Positions 20,078 to 29,977 of a DNA stretch of 64,000 nucleotides are shown here, piece after piece (position 1 is the first letter of the stretch; every line of letters starts with the position of its first letter). The DNA is taken from contig NZ_CP027668.1 of NCBI RefSeq assembly GCF_003008515.1, positions 1,666,001 through 1,730,000 of the forward strand, written 5' to 3'. A program made the translations under genes and the position numbers. The notes under the pieces were generated by a model. It did not search any database, was not told the DNA's origin, and was given only the letters and a program-made list of their open reading frames with translations. The stretch comes from Phreatobacter cathodiphilus. GTDB lineage: Bacteria > Pseudomonadota > Alphaproteobacteria > Rhizobiales > Phreatobacteraceae.

Positions 20078-20890
20078 CTACCGTCGGACGGTCTTGATCC
20101 AGGCCTCGACCATCCGCAGCGCCACCCCTCGCTCGTCGTCCGAGGCCTGGCGCATGGCCTCCTCGTACATCTCGCTGATCCACGGCTCGCTCTCTGTCGC
20201 CGCCTCCTTGGCGAGCGTCAGGAACATCAGGCCGCGCGGCGCGGCCCGCGGCACGTCGCGGCCGGTGAACAGCATGTGGCCGAGCACGGCCTGCGCCTGG
20301 TGGTGGCTCTTCTGCGCCGCGAGCTGCAGCCAGCGCGCCGCCTGGCGCGGGTCGCGCGGGGCGCCCTTGCCCTCCAGCAGCATGCGCCCGAGGCGGAACT
20401 GACCGTCGGCATCGCCGAAGGTGGAGGCGGCGTAGAAATAGAGCTCGACGGCCTTGCCCGGGTCGGGGCGCACGTAGGTGTTCGGGATGCCCTCGACGAG
20501 GTAGTTGCCCATGGCGACGAAGGCCGAGGAGATGAACCGCGCGTCCGGTGAATTGGGCCCTTCCTCGCGCCGGGTGATGGTGATCTGGCGGAAGGTCTCG
20601 AAGGCCTTGAGGTCGGAGCGGGCGACGCCCTCGCCTTCCATGTACATGCGGCCAAGGCGCCAGGCGGAGGCCGCATGGCCGCCGCTCGCGGCATATTGCA
20701 GGGCGGAGACCGCCTCGTCAGTGCGTCCGTCGCGCAGGGCACGGCCATAGGCGCGGAAGGCGTCGAGGGCGGAGCGGGCATCGCCCGACGGCTGGCCGTC
20801 GAAGGCGTAGGCGCCTCCCGCCGGGAGGGCCGCCGCCAGCACCGTCGCCACCAGGGCGACCCGCAGGGTAAGACGATCAGATATCCGCAT
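20078..20890 (-). CDS. exoR: Sel1-repeat periplasmic protein, ExoR-like
   Basis: A 270-residue exported protein with a signal peptide (residues 1-29, ending GGAYA) and several Sel1/TPR-like repeats. Examples are [39 protein letters not shown] and [14 protein letters not shown]. The repeat pattern, the segment [16 protein letters not shown] and the total length match ExoR, the periplasmic inhibitor of the ExoS/ChvI two-component system in rhizobia. It overlaps the 3' end of ilvD by 14 bases and precedes the P450 gene. The family is firm; the ExoR role is likely but rests on resemblance recalled from memory. Confidence 0.75.
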   Translation of the reverse strand: MRISDRLTLRVALVATVLAAALPAGGAYAFDGQPSGDARSALDAFRAYGRALRDGRTDEAVSALQYAASGGHAASAWRLGRMYMEGEGVARSDLKAFETFRQITITRREEGPNSPDARFISSAFVAMGNYLVEGIPNTYVRPDPGKAVELYFYAASTFGDADGQFRLGRMLLEGKGAPRDPRQAARWLQLAAQKSHHQAQAVLGHMLFTGRDVPRAAPRGLMFLTLAKEAATESEPWISEMYEEAMRQASDDERGVALRMVEAWIKTVRR

Positions 20891-22598
20891 AGACGTGCTT
20901 TTCCCCGGCGCCGCCCGGATGGGTCACCGCACCGTCAACCGCAGGTCCGACCTGCTGGGCGTATTTCCAGATGGCGCCCGACCCGTATTCCGTGGGTTTC
21001 GGGCCTTTCCAGTCCTTCTTACGCGCCCGCAATTCGGCGGCCGTAAGGCGAACTTTGAGCGTTCCTTTGACCGCGTCGATTTCGATCATGTCGCCGTCGC
21101 GCAGGAGCGCGATGGGCCCGCCGACCTGCGCCTCCGGGCCGACATGGCCGATGCAGAAGCCGCGCGTCGCGCCCGAGAACCGGCCGTCGGTGATGAGGGC
21201 GACCTTGTCGCCCATGCCCTGGCCGTAGAGCGCCGCGGTGGTCGCCAGCATCTCGCGCATGCCGGGGCCACCCTTGGGGCCCTCGTAGCGGATGACGATG
21301 ACCTCGCCTTCGCGGATCGTCCGCTCGGTCACCGCCTTGAAGCACTCCTCCTCGCGGTCGAAGCAGCGCGCCGGTCCCTTGAAGCGCAGCTTCTTCATAC
21401 CGGCGACCTTCACGATGGCGCCGTCGGGGGCGAGATTGCCCTTCAGACCGACGACACCGCCGGTCTTCGTGATGGGCTTGGAGGTCGGATAGACCACGTC
21501 CTGATCGGGGTTCCAGCGCACCTTGGCGAGGTTCTCGGCCATGGTCTTGCCAGTCACCGTCATGCAGTCGCCGTGCAGGAAGCCGCCGTCGAGCAGCGCC
21601 TTCATCAGCAGGGGGATGCCGCCTGCCTCGAACATGTCCTTGGCCACATATTTCCCGCCCGGCTTGAGGTCGGCGATATAGGGCGTCTTCTTGAAAATCT
21701 CGGCGACGTCGAACAGGTCGAACTTGATGCCGCACTCATGCGCCATGGCCGGCAGGTGCAGCGCCGCGTTGGTCGAGCCGCCCGAGGCGGCGACGACGGT
21801 GGCGGCGTTCTCCAGCGCCTTGCGGGTCACGATGTCGCGCGGGCGGATACCCTTCGCGATCAGCTCCATCACCTTCTCGCCCGCCGCGTAGCAGAAGGCG
21901 TCGCGGATGTCGTAGGGCGCCGGCGCGCCGGCCGAGTAAGGCAGCGCGAGGCCGATCGCCTCGGAGACGGTGGCCATGGTGTTGGCGGTGAACTGCGCGC
22001 CGCAGGCACCCGCCGAGGGCGCGCCGACCCGCTCCAGCTCGTCGAGGTCCTCGGCCGACATCTCCCCGACCGAATGCTTGCCGACGGCCTCGAACAGGTC
22101 CTGAACGGTCACCTGACGGCCGCGGAACGTTCCAGGCAGGATCGAGCCGCCATAGATGAAGATGGACGGCACGTTGAGGCGCACCATGGCCATCATCATG
22201 CCGGGTAGCGACTTGTCGCAACCGGCGAGGCCGACGAGCGCGTCATAGGCGTGGCCGCGCATGGAAAGCTCCACCGAGTCGGCGATGATCTCGCGGGAGG
22301 GAAGCGAGGACTTCATGCCGGCATGGCCCATGGCGATGCCGTCGGTGACGGTGATGGTGCAGAACTCGCGCGGCGTACCTTGCGCGGATTCGACGCCCTT
22401 CTTCACCGCCTGCGCCTGGCGCATCAGGGCGATGTTGCAGGGGGCGGCCTCGTTCCAGCAGGTGGCGACGCCGACGAAGGGCTGGTGGATCTGCTTGGTC
22501 GTCAGCCCCATCGCGTAGAGATAGGACCGGTGCGGCGCCCGCGACGGGCCCTCCGTCACGTGGCGGCTGGGCAGTTTGGCCTTGTCGAATGCACTCAT
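20877..22598 (-). CDS. ilvD: Dihydroxy-acid dehydratase
   Basis: A 573-residue iron-sulfur dehydratase of isoleucine, valine and pantothenate synthesis. The start [20 protein letters not shown] is typical of the alphaproteobacterial form. Cluster cysteines are seen in [15 protein letters not shown] and [12 protein letters not shown], with the first at [11 protein letters not shown]. The C-terminal half has [21 protein letters not shown] much longer open frame extends upstream but has no family residues. The 288-base gap before valS holds the valS terminator. Identity is certain. Confidence 0.97.
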   Translation of the reverse strand: MSAFDKAKLPSRHVTEGPSRAPHRSYLYAMGLTTKQIHQPFVGVATCWNEAAPCNIALMRQAQAVKKGVESAQGTPREFCTITVTDGIAMGHAGMKSSLPSREIIADSVELSMRGHAYDALVGLAGCDKSLPGMMMAMVRLNVPSIFIYGGSILPGTFRGRQVTVQDLFEAVGKHSVGEMSAEDLDELERVGAPSAGACGAQFTANTMATVSEAIGLALPYSAGAPAPYDIRDAFCYAAGEKVMELIAKGIRPRDIVTRKALENAATVVAASGGSTNAALHLPAMAHECGIKFDLFDVAEIFKKTPYIADLKPGGKYVAKDMFEAGGIPLLMKALLDGGFLHGDCMTVTGKTMAENLAKVRWNPDQDVVYPTSKPITKTGGVVGLKGNLAPDGAIVKVAGMKKLRFKGPARCFDREEECFKAVTERTIREGEVIVIRYEGPKGGPGMREMLATTAALYGQGMGDKVALITDGRFSGATRGFCIGHVGPEAQVGGPIALLRDGDMIEIDAVKGTLKVRLTAAELRARKKDWKGPKPTEYGSGAIWKYAQQVGPAVDGAVTHPGGAGEKHVYADI

Positions 22599-22830
22599 CG
22601 CGCGGCTCCCCGGCACAGGTCGGAGAAGCCGGACGGCCAGCCGATGGAACGATGAAGGCGAAGGCGGAAGGTCATCTACGCGCAGGCCACTCGATGGTTC
22701 CTCGGCAGGAGCCGGAAACGGGGGATTTGCGCTAAATTTCTGCGCTTCGGCCTGTGGCGGGATTGCGGCAAAACATGGTGAACGAAAGCCGCCTTTGCGA
22801 GCCGTTCCAGTCTGTTGCCAAAAGGACACG

Positions 22831-22858
22831 AAAAGGCCGGCGGACCAGGCCGCCGGCC
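22831..22858 (-). terminator. Rho-independent terminator of valS
   Basis: Read on the minus strand, a 9-bp perfect GC stem (22850-22858 pairing with 22835-22843) with a 6-base loop is followed by TTTT (22834-22831). It begins about 28 bases after the valS stop. It separates valS from ilvD. Confidence 0.85.
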
Positions 22859-22886
22859 CCGTGGTTTTTCGCGTCGCGGGTTCGGG

Positions 22887-25553
22887 TCAGGCGAGCGTCG
22901 CCAGCCTCTGCAGCGCCGCCTCGACGCTGCGGCGCCGTTCGGCAGCCTCGGCGCGCTTCTCATGCTGCTCGGCCACCACGTCCTCGGCCGCGCGGGCCAT
23001 GAAGTTGGCATTGTTGAGCTTTGCGTCGCAGCGCGCGATGTCGCTGTCCGCCTCCTTCAGCGCCTTGGTCAGGCGCGTGCGCTCGGCGGCGACGTCGATG
23101 AGACCGGCCATGGGCAGGGCCAGCGTCTCGCCGCGCACGACGATCTGCACCGATCCCGCCGGTGCCTCGGAGGCGACGGTGATCCCCGAAAGCCTCGAAA
23201 GACGGTTGAGGAGATCACCGTAACGCTCTGTGACGGCTTTGGTACGCTCTGATGGTGACAGCAGGACGAGCGGCACCTGCGTGCCCGGCGCGACGTTCAT
23301 CTCGGCACGCACGGAGCGGATCGCCGTGATGGCGTCGACCAGCCAGCCGATCTCCGCCTCCGCCGCCTCGTCGGCGAGCCCGTCGAGGGCCGGCCAGGGG
23401 CTCAGCGCCAGCACGCCCGCGCGCGCGGGGCCCGCCTCGCCCGTCACCGTCCACAGTTCCTCGGTGATGAAGGGCATGAAGGGGTGAAGCAGCTTCAGGA
23501 TCTGGTCCAGCGTCCAGGCGGTGGCGGCACGCACCTCGGCCTTCGCCGCCTCGTCGGTGCCGGTGAAGATCGGCTTGGCGAATTCGAGGAACCAGTCGCA
23601 GAAGATGTTCCAGACGAAGCGGTAGGCCGCGCCCGCCGCCTCGTTGTACTTGTAGGCCTGGATGGCGCCTTCAGTCTCCGCCACGGCCTTGGCAGTCTCG
23701 CCGACGATCCACTTCGCCAGCGTCGTCTCGACGGCCGCCGGGTCGAAGCCCGCCACGCGGCGGCACTCGTTCATCTCGGCGAAGCGGGCAGCGTTCCACA
23801 GCTTGGTCGCGAAGTTGCGGTAGCCCTCGACGCGCGAGCGGGCGAACTTCACGTCCGAGCCCTGGCTCGCCTGCGCCACCAGCGCGAAGCGCAGCGCATC
23901 GGCGCCGAACTCGTCGATGAGGCCGAGCGGATCGACAACGTTGCCGAGCGTCTTCGACATCTTGCGGCCCTTGTCGTCGCGCACCAGGCCGTGAATGACG
24001 ACGTCGGAGAAGGGCTTCTCCCCCATGAAATGCAGACCGAGCATCATCATCCGGGCGACCCAGAAGAAGATGATGTCGAAGCCGGTGACGAGGGTCGCGG
24101 TCGGATAGAAGCGCTTCACCTCGGCGGTGTCGTCCGGCCAGCCCAGCGTCGAGAAGGGCCAGAGCCCCGAGGAGAACCAGGTGTCGAGCACGTCGGGGTC
24201 GCGGGTGAGCGGAACCCCTGCCCTGCCGAAATGCGCATCCGCCAGGGCCTGCGCCTCGGCCTCGCTGGCAGCCACGAAGACCTCGCCGTCCTCGGCGTAC
24301 CAGGCGGGGATCTGGTGGCCCCACCAGAGCTGGCGCGAGATGCACCAGGGCTGGATGTTCTCCAGCCAGCGGAAATAGTCGCCGGAGAAGCGCTCCGGGA
24401 CGAAGCGCGTCTCGCCCTTGCGCACCGCCTCAAGCGCCGGCTTGGCCAGCGTCGCCGCGTCGACATACCACTGCTCGGTCAGCCAGGGCTCGACCACCGC
24501 GCCGCCGCGCTGGGCATGTGGAACCATGTGGGTGTGCGGCTCGATCTTCTCGACCAGGCCGAGCGCCTCCATGTCGGCGACCACCTTCTTGCGCGCCTCG
24601 AACCGCGGCAGGCCGCGATAGGCCTCCGGCGCATTCTCGTTCACCACCGCGGAGGCGTCGAAGATGTTGATGAGCTCGAGGTCGTGGCGCCGGCCCACCT
24701 CGAAGTCGTTGAAGTCGTGGGCGGGCGTGATCTTCACCGCCCCCGACCCCTTCTCTGGATCGGAATAGGTGTCGCCGACGATGGGGATCTCGCGGCCGAC
24801 CAGCGGCAGCACCACCATCTTGCCGATGAGGTGCCGGTAGCGCTCGTCCTCCGGGTGGACGGCGACGGCCGTGTCGCCGAGCATGGTCTCCGGGCGGGTG
24901 GTCGCCACGACGATGAACTCGCCGGGGCTGTCCTTCAGCGGGTATTTGAAGTGCCAGAGGTTGCCCTTCACCTCGAGGGAATCGACCTCGAGGTCGGAGA
25001 TCGCCGACTGGAACTCCGGATCCCAGTTCACCAGCCGCTTGTCGCGGTAGATGAGGCCGGCCCTGTGCAGGTCGACGAAGACCTTGATCACCGCCCGCGA
25101 CAGTCCCTCGTCCATGGTGAAGCGCTCGCGCGACCAGTCGCAGGAGGCCCCGAGCCGCTTGAGCTGGTTGACGATGGTGCCGCCGCTCTCCGCCTTCCAC
25201 TCCCAGACCTTCTCCAGGAATTTTTCGCGGCCGAGATCGCGCATCTGGATCTGCTTGTCGGCGAGCTGGCGCGACACGACGAGCTGGGTGGCGATGCCGG
25301 CATGGTCGGTCCCCGGCTGCCAGAGCACGTCCTTGCCACGCATGCGCTCATAGCGGCACAGCACGTCCTGAAGCGTGTTGTTGAGCGCGTGGCCCATGTG
25401 CAGCGAGCCCGTGACGTTGGGCGGCGGGATGACGATGCAATAGGCCTCGGCGGGGGCGCGGTCGGGCCGCCCGGCCCGAAACGCACCGGCCTCGTCCCAG
25501 GCGGCGGCGATGCGGGCCTCGATATCCTTGGGCGAATAGGTCTTCTCAAGCAT
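22887..25553 (-). CDS. valS: Valyl-tRNA synthetase
   Basis: An 888-residue class I synthetase. It starts MLEKTYSPKDIEARIAAAWD. The HIGH box is PPPNVTGSLHMGHAL, the KMSKS loop is KGRKMSKTLGNVVDP, and the editing domain contains TTRPETMLGDTAVAVHP. The C-terminal coiled coil (about residues 815-888, rich in Ala, Glu and Arg) binds tRNA. Length is normal for the alphaproteobacterial type. It ends in a strong terminator and is divergent from the MFS gene. Identity is certain. Confidence 0.97.
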   Translation of the reverse strand: MLEKTYSPKDIEARIAAAWDEAGAFRAGRPDRAPAEAYCIVIPPPNVTGSLHMGHALNNTLQDVLCRYERMRGKDVLWQPGTDHAGIATQLVVSRQLADKQIQMRDLGREKFLEKVWEWKAESGGTIVNQLKRLGASCDWSRERFTMDEGLSRAVIKVFVDLHRAGLIYRDKRLVNWDPEFQSAISDLEVDSLEVKGNLWHFKYPLKDSPGEFIVVATTRPETMLGDTAVAVHPEDERYRHLIGKMVVLPLVGREIPIVGDTYSDPEKGSGAVKITPAHDFNDFEVGRRHDLELINIFDASAVVNENAPEAYRGLPRFEARKKVVADMEALGLVEKIEPHTHMVPHAQRGGAVVEPWLTEQWYVDAATLAKPALEAVRKGETRFVPERFSGDYFRWLENIQPWCISRQLWWGHQIPAWYAEDGEVFVAASEAEAQALADAHFGRAGVPLTRDPDVLDTWFSSGLWPFSTLGWPDDTAEVKRFYPTATLVTGFDIIFFWVARMMMLGLHFMGEKPFSDVVIHGLVRDDKGRKMSKTLGNVVDPLGLIDEFGADALRFALVAQASQGSDVKFARSRVEGYRNFATKLWNAARFAEMNECRRVAGFDPAAVETTLAKWIVGETAKAVAETEGAIQAYKYNEAAGAAYRFVWNIFCDWFLEFAKPIFTGTDEAAKAEVRAATAWTLDQILKLLHPFMPFITEELWTVTGEAGPARAGVLALSPWPALDGLADEAAEAEIGWLVDAITAIRSVRAEMNVAPGTQVPLVLLSPSERTKAVTERYGDLLNRLSRLSGITVASEAPAGSVQIVVRGETLALPMAGLIDVAAERTRLTKALKEADSDIARCDAKLNNANFMARAAEDVVAEQHEKRAEAAERRRSVEAALQRLATLA

Positions 25554-25677
25554 GACGGTCCGGCGGCTGAGCGGCGATGGGAGCGCACCAAAGCCGCGCC
25601 CGGGCGGAGAAGTCAACATTTCTGCCATGCGAAGCCGTGACTTGCCGCAGTGCAGGAACAGGGCACATAGGCTGGTG

Positions 25678-26892
25678 ATGACCCAGCCCGACGCAGATGC
25701 CGTGCCGTCCGACGCCGTGCCGTGGCGGGCCCTCTTCCTTCTGGGATCGGCCTCCTTCGCCTCCTCGGCGGGTCTGCGCTTCTGCGATCCGCTGCTGCCG
25801 ACCCTGGCCGACGCCTTCCGGACGACCCCCGGCGGCGCCGCCGTCGTCGTCACCGCCTATGCGGTGGCCTATGGCGGATTCCAGCTCGTCACCGGCCCGC
25901 TCGGCGACCGCTACGGCAAGGTCCGCATGATCGCGCTCGGCGCCACCCTCTGCGGGCTCTTCACCCTCGCCTGCGCCTTCGCGACCAGCCTCGAGCAGAT
26001 CGCCGTCTTCCGGTTTCTGGCTGGCCTGACCGGTGCGGCCATCATTCCCAACTGCCTCGCCTTCATCGGCGACACCATCCCGCTCGCCCAGCGGCAGGCC
26101 GTGCTGGCGCGCTACATGATCTTCATGAGTTCCGGCGCCATCAGCGGGCAGGCGGTGGGCGGCCTTCTCGCCGACGCCTTCGGCTGGCCGGCGGCCTTCG
26201 TCATGGTCGGCGGCTTCATGATCGCGGCCGGCCTGACCCTCACCGTTCAGCTGCGGACCAATCCCGTCCTGTCGCGCCGCACCGCCGTCCCGTTAGGGGG
26301 CCTCGCCGGATCGTTCCGCCAGATCCTCGCCAGCGGCAGGACGCCGATGGGGCGCCTGGTCCTCGCCACGGTGACGGCGGAGGCCGTGCTCTATATCGGC
26401 GCCTTCACCTTCGTCGGCGCCCATCTCCACGATAAGTTTGACGTGAGCTTCACGGTGATCGGCATCATGACCGCGCTCGCGGCGGTCGGCGCGGTGGCTT
26501 ATTCGTCCTTCGCGCCCATGCTGCTGGCGCGGTTCTCCCAGTCGAGCCTCCTCGCCCTGTCCGGTCTCGCCTTCTCGGTCAGCTTCCTGGTGATCGCCCT
26601 GTCGCCCTGGCTCTGGCCGGTGGGCCTCGCCATCGTGCTCTGCGGCGGCGCCTTCGCGCTGTTCCACAATGCGCTGCAGATCATGGCGACGCAGATCAAC
26701 CCGGAGGCGCGCGGCGCCTCCATCGCGACCTTCGCCTTCTGCTTCTTCGCCGGTCAGACGCTGGGAGTGCTGTGCACCAGCGTCATGTTCGACCGCTGGG
26801 GGCCCGAGCCCATCTTCCTGGCGGCGGCGGTGCTCATGCCGGCCATGGCCCTGGTCTTCAGAACCCGGCTCCTGGCCGTCCAGCAGGCCTGA
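25678..26892 (+). CDS. MFS transporter
   Basis: A 404-residue protein with twelve hydrophobic segments. After helix 2 it has the major-facilitator loop GPLGDRYGKVRMI. The first helices include FRFLAGLTGAAIIPNCLAFIGD, seen as FRFLAGLTGA and NCLAFIGDT. It resembles drug/metabolite exporters of the AraJ/YdhP-like type, but the substrate cannot be told. It runs opposite to its neighbours and breaks up the usual popZ-valS pairing. It converges on popZ with a 6-base gap. The start was chosen as the ATG in GTGATG; the GTG one codon earlier is possible. Confidence 0.88.
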   Translation: MTQPDADAVPSDAVPWRALFLLGSASFASSAGLRFCDPLLPTLADAFRTTPGGAAVVVTAYAVAYGGFQLVTGPLGDRYGKVRMIALGATLCGLFTLACAFATSLEQIAVFRFLAGLTGAAIIPNCLAFIGDTIPLAQRQAVLARYMIFMSSGAISGQAVGGLLADAFGWPAAFVMVGGFMIAAGLTLTVQLRTNPVLSRRTAVPLGGLAGSFRQILASGRTPMGRLVLATVTAEAVLYIGAFTFVGAHLHDKFDVSFTVIGIMTALAAVGAVAYSSFAPMLLARFSQSSLLALSGLAFSVSFLVIALSPWLWPVGLAIVLCGGAFALFHNALQIMATQINPEARGASIATFAFCFFAGQTLGVLCTSVMFDRWGPEPIFLAAAVLMPAMALVFRTRLLAVQQA

Positions 26893-26898
26893 CCGGCC

Positions 26899-27555
26899 TC
26901 AGCGGCCGGGACCGCGGGACACCCGCTCGATCTCGGCGCGGACGAGCCGCTCGACGAGCTGCGGCAGGTTGTCGTCGAGCCAGGTCTTCAGCATCGGGCG
27001 CAGCATGTCCCGGAGCAGATCCTCGATCGTCCGGTTGCCGACCAGCATGGAATTGGCGAGCGATCCGAAGGCGGCCCCGACGGCGGCGTGGGCCTCCGCC
27101 GAGAGCAGCGGCGAGGCGACGGCGGCAGGAGGCGGCGGTGGCGGGGCGTAGCGCTCGGGCGGCGGCGGCGCATCGACGAAGTCGAGATCGGCGCGCTGCG
27201 AGATGGGCTTGATCATGCCCATGCGCTCCGGCACCGCATCGGCCTTGCTCAGCTCGAAGATGTCGGGCTCGGGCGCTGCGGCCTTGGGAGGCGCGGGCGG
27301 TGGAGGCGGGGGAGGCGGCGGGGGCGGCGCGGGCTCCGGCTCCTCGTCCATGGCATCGAAGCCGGCGAGAAGCGCGTCGATGTCGTCCTGGGATTTCGGC
27401 GCCTCTTCGGCGGCGGGCTCGGGCGCGGGCGGCGGAGCAGGAGGCGCGGCCTTGGCCGCAGGGGCCTTGGCCGGTTCGTCGTCGGCGATGATCCTGCGAA
27501 TCGACGCCAGGATTTCCTCCATCGACGGTTCGTTCGCCTTGGCCGTCTGTGACAT
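26899..27555 (-). CDS. popZ: PopZ-family polar organizing protein (DUF2497)
   Basis: A 218-residue protein with the two conserved ends of PopZ. The N-terminal helix is EPSMEEILASIRRIIADD (residues 9-26). The C-terminal oligomerisation region (about residues 170-215) includes LLRDMLRPMLKTWLDDNLPQ and LVRAEIERVSR. In between is an acidic, proline-rich disordered linker with an unbroken run of eleven prolines. PopZ forms condensates at the cell pole that anchor the chromosome origin region and signalling proteins in alphaproteobacteria. Context (pcm-tolC-popZ-valS) matches relatives. Function by homology is strong. Confidence 0.9.
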   Translation of the reverse strand: MSQTAKANEPSMEEILASIRRIIADDEPAKAPAAKAAPPAPPPAPEPAAEEAPKSQDDIDALLAGFDAMDEEPEPAPPPPPPPPPPPAPPKAAAPEPDIFELSKADAVPERMGMIKPISQRADLDFVDAPPPPERYAPPPPPPAAVASPLLSAEAHAAVGAAFGSLANSMLVGNRTIEDLLRDMLRPMLKTWLDDNLPQLVERLVRAEIERVSRGPGR

Positions 27556-27728
27556 CCCCGCCCACCTCAAACGTCGCACGCATCGGAAGCGAAGGGCAAT
27601 AGAGCGGCCTCAAACCGAATCGCTGTCCGAATCAACTCCGCCGACTATGCACCGCCGGGGCAGCTGTGGCCAACGCGCGCGGCACCGATCCACAGCCAAA
27701 CTCCGCCGCGTCGCCCGCGGCGCGGCGA

Positions 27729-29150
27729 TCAGCGCCCGTCGGGCGTCCGCACGCCGATCCACTGGTCGCGCACCTGGTTGTAGTGGACGGTGGGATCGAA
27801 GATCTCGGTGCGCAGCGCCAGCTTGCTGCCGGAGAGACGGCCCATGGCCGAGAGCACCGAGTAGGACAGCACGACTCGGTCGCGCTGGGCGCGGACCAGC
27901 GAGACGCGCGCCTCGGTGAGGTTCTGCGTCGCGTTCAGCACGTCGATGATGGTGCGCTGGCCGACCTTGTACTCCTCACGGATGCCGTTGACGGCGATAT
28001 CCTGCGAGCGCACCTGCACCTCGGCCGCCTGAATCTGGGCGCGCGCGGCTTCCAGCGCCGCCCAGGACTGAGTCACCGCCTGGCGGACGCTCGCTGCCGC
28101 CGTCTCGATCTGGATGCGCCGCTGGCCGTAGGTTTCCTTGGCGGCACGGATGGTGGAATAGTCACGGCCGCCGTTGGCGAAGATCGGAATGGTCAGCGTC
28201 ACGCCGAGCGAGCCGGAGAGCGATTGGCCGCTGCTCGAGGACTGCTCGGCGGCACGGGTCACGCTGGCGGAGAGGCCGAGGGTCGGATAGAGCGCCGATT
28301 CGGCGATGCGGACTTGCAGAAGCTGCGCGTCGGCACCGTGGCGGGCGCCGCGGATCGACGGGTGCTCGCTCTGCCCGGCGATGATGGCGGCGTCCAGGCT
28401 GCGCGGCAGCAGTCGCTCGATCGTGCGGGCCGGCGTCAGGCGGCCGGGCTGCACGCCCACCTGCTGCATGTAGACGGACCGGGCATTGGCGAGATCGGAT
28501 TCGGCGCCGGTCGCGGTGGCGATGGCCGCCTGCAGAGCGGATTCGGCCAGCGCGACGTCGGTCCGCGTCACCTCGCCGACGTTGAAGCGGTCGCGGGTGG
28601 CGCGCAGCTGCTCGCGCAGCACCTCCACGTTGCGGCGCCTGAGATCGAGCACCGCCTGCTCGCGCAGCACGTTCATATGCGCCGTCGCCGAGGCGAGCAG
28701 CACGGTCTGCTCGGTATTGCGCAGGGTCTCGCGGGCGACCAGCACGTTCTGGTCGGCCTGGCGGACGGAATTGGTCGTGCGGTTGCCGTCGAACAGCGGC
28801 TGGGTGACGGAGAGCGTCGCGGCCCGGGGAAGGCTGCGGATGGTCCGGTCGCTGCCATTGATGGTGCCCAGATAGGGAGAGGCACCGACACTCGATTCGG
28901 CGACCTGGCCGGCGGCCGTGATGGTGGCGCTCACCGAGGGACGGTAGCCCGACAGGGCCGCCGGCAAGCCTTCATTGGCCACACGCACGCTGGCGCGGGC
29001 GGAGTTGAGGTCGGGATTGTTCCTGTAGGCCTGGACGAGGGTCTGCTCGATGGATTGCGCCCCCGCGGGCAGAACCGACAGGGCGATAGAAGCGAACGCA
29101 ACGGAAACAACCGCCGCGGAGCGCGCACGGGACCTCGTGGCTCCGGTCAT
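27729..29150 (-). CDS. tolC: TolC-family outer membrane channel protein
   Basis: A 473-residue outer-membrane efflux protein with a signal peptide (cleavage after about residue 30, LPAGAQ). It has the duplicated helical/beta layout of TolC, with QSIEQTLVQAYRNNPDLN at the N-terminus, GEVTRTDVALAESAL in the first repeat and YKVGQRTIIDVLNATQNL in the second. It partners with ABC, RND or MFS inner-membrane pumps. The start at 29150 begins the signal peptide; an upstream ATG at 29207 would add residues unlike a leader. It lies between pcm and popZ. Confidence 0.93.
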   Translation of the reverse strand: MTGATRSRARSAAVVSVAFASIALSVLPAGAQSIEQTLVQAYRNNPDLNSARASVRVANEGLPAALSGYRPSVSATITAAGQVAESSVGASPYLGTINGSDRTIRSLPRAATLSVTQPLFDGNRTTNSVRQADQNVLVARETLRNTEQTVLLASATAHMNVLREQAVLDLRRRNVEVLREQLRATRDRFNVGEVTRTDVALAESALQAAIATATGAESDLANARSVYMQQVGVQPGRLTPARTIERLLPRSLDAAIIAGQSEHPSIRGARHGADAQLLQVRIAESALYPTLGLSASVTRAAEQSSSSGQSLSGSLGVTLTIPIFANGGRDYSTIRAAKETYGQRRIQIETAAASVRQAVTQSWAALEAARAQIQAAEVQVRSQDIAVNGIREEYKVGQRTIIDVLNATQNLTEARVSLVRAQRDRVVLSYSVLSAMGRLSGSKLALRTEIFDPTVHYNQVRDQWIGVRTPDGR

Positions 29151-29236
29151 GGACAACACCTGCTTTTTGGCGCCGCCCCGGAGTGGTCCGCCACGACCCC
29201 AAGGCACTGGATGAAAGAATTAATGAAATCTACCGG

Positions 29237-29253
29237 TCGAGGAAACCCCTCGA
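29237..29253. repeat. Short inverted repeat upstream of tolC
   Basis: TCGAGG (29237-29242), five bases, CCTCGA (29248-29253) is a perfect 6-bp inverted repeat in the 161-base gap between pcm and tolC, about 90 bases before the tolC start. It could be a regulator site or a weak hairpin; no T-run follows on either strand. Function unknown. Confidence 0.3.
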
Positions 29254-29311
29254 GGCGGTCTAGTCCGCGCTTCCCCCACCGGGTGGGACAAGTCGGCAAC
29301 ACCTGAGGATC

Positions 29312-29977
29312 TCAGAACACGAATCCGCGCGGTTTCTCGAAGCCGGGCAGCAGCGGGATGGCCGCGTCGAAAGCCGGCCGCACGCTGTATTCCTCGCCCA
29401 GGCGGGCGTGAATCATGCACTTTGCGGCGCGGCCGGTGCCGACGACCGCGACGAGACGGCCGCCCTCGTTCAATTGTCCGAGAAGAGCCTGGGGAACGAG
29501 CTCCACCGCTCCCTCGAGCAGGATGACGTCGAACGGTCCGCGGTCGGCGGCACCCTCCCCCAGCGGCCCTTCGACCAGCGTCACCCGCGAATCGCCGCCG
29601 AGCGCGGCACGCGCCCGGGAGGCCAGGTCACCGTCCTCCTCGACCGCCACCACCGAACCGGCGATGCGGGCGAGAACGGCGCTGGAATAGCCTGTGGCGG
29701 CGCCGACATCGAGGACGCGGTCGCCCGCCCCGATGCCCGCCGCCTGGATCATCCTCGCCAGCACGACCGGTTCGACGAGGTAGCGCGCGCCGCGGCTGCC
29801 CCCCTCGCCCTTCACGGCGAGATCGTCGTCGAGATAGGCCAGCGGCCGCAGCGCCTCGGGGACGAAGTCCTCCCGCGGCACCGCCATCAGCGCATCGACG
29901 ATACGGGTGTCCGTCACGTCGTTCACGCGGATCTGGGTGTCGACCATGGTGCGGCGCGCCCTGGCAAAATCCATCAT
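29312..29977 (-). CDS. pcm: Protein-L-isoaspartate O-methyltransferase family protein
   Basis: A 221-residue SAM-dependent methyltransferase. Motif I is VLDVGAATGYSSAVLARIAG, preceded by LVEPVVLARMIQAAGI; post-motif segments are VVAVEEDGD and FDVILLEGAVE. The N-terminal MVDTQIRVNDVTDTRIVDAL matches the group encoded beside tolC in rhizobia. This group lacks some residues of the classical repair enzyme, so the isoaspartate activity is likely but not assured. Starts at 29977 and 29974 are adjacent ATGs. It is divergent from the tRNA-Cys gene. Confidence 0.85.
   Translation of the reverse strand: MMDFARARRTMVDTQIRVNDVTDTRIVDALMAVPREDFVPEALRPLAYLDDDLAVKGEGGSRGARYLVEPVVLARMIQAAGIGAGDRVLDVGAATGYSSAVLARIAGSVVAVEEDGDLASRARAALGGDSRVTLVEGPLGEGAADRGPFDVILLEGAVELVPQALLGQLNEGGRLVAVVGTGRAAKCMIHARLGEEYSVRPAFDAAIPLLPGFEKPRGFVF

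Noticed and set aside
18018-20402. Rightward open frame of 794 codons over xthA and the P450 gene
   Set aside because: It shifts frame relative to xthA and runs antisense to the P450 gene; Arg/Gly/Asp-rich with no recognisable domain.
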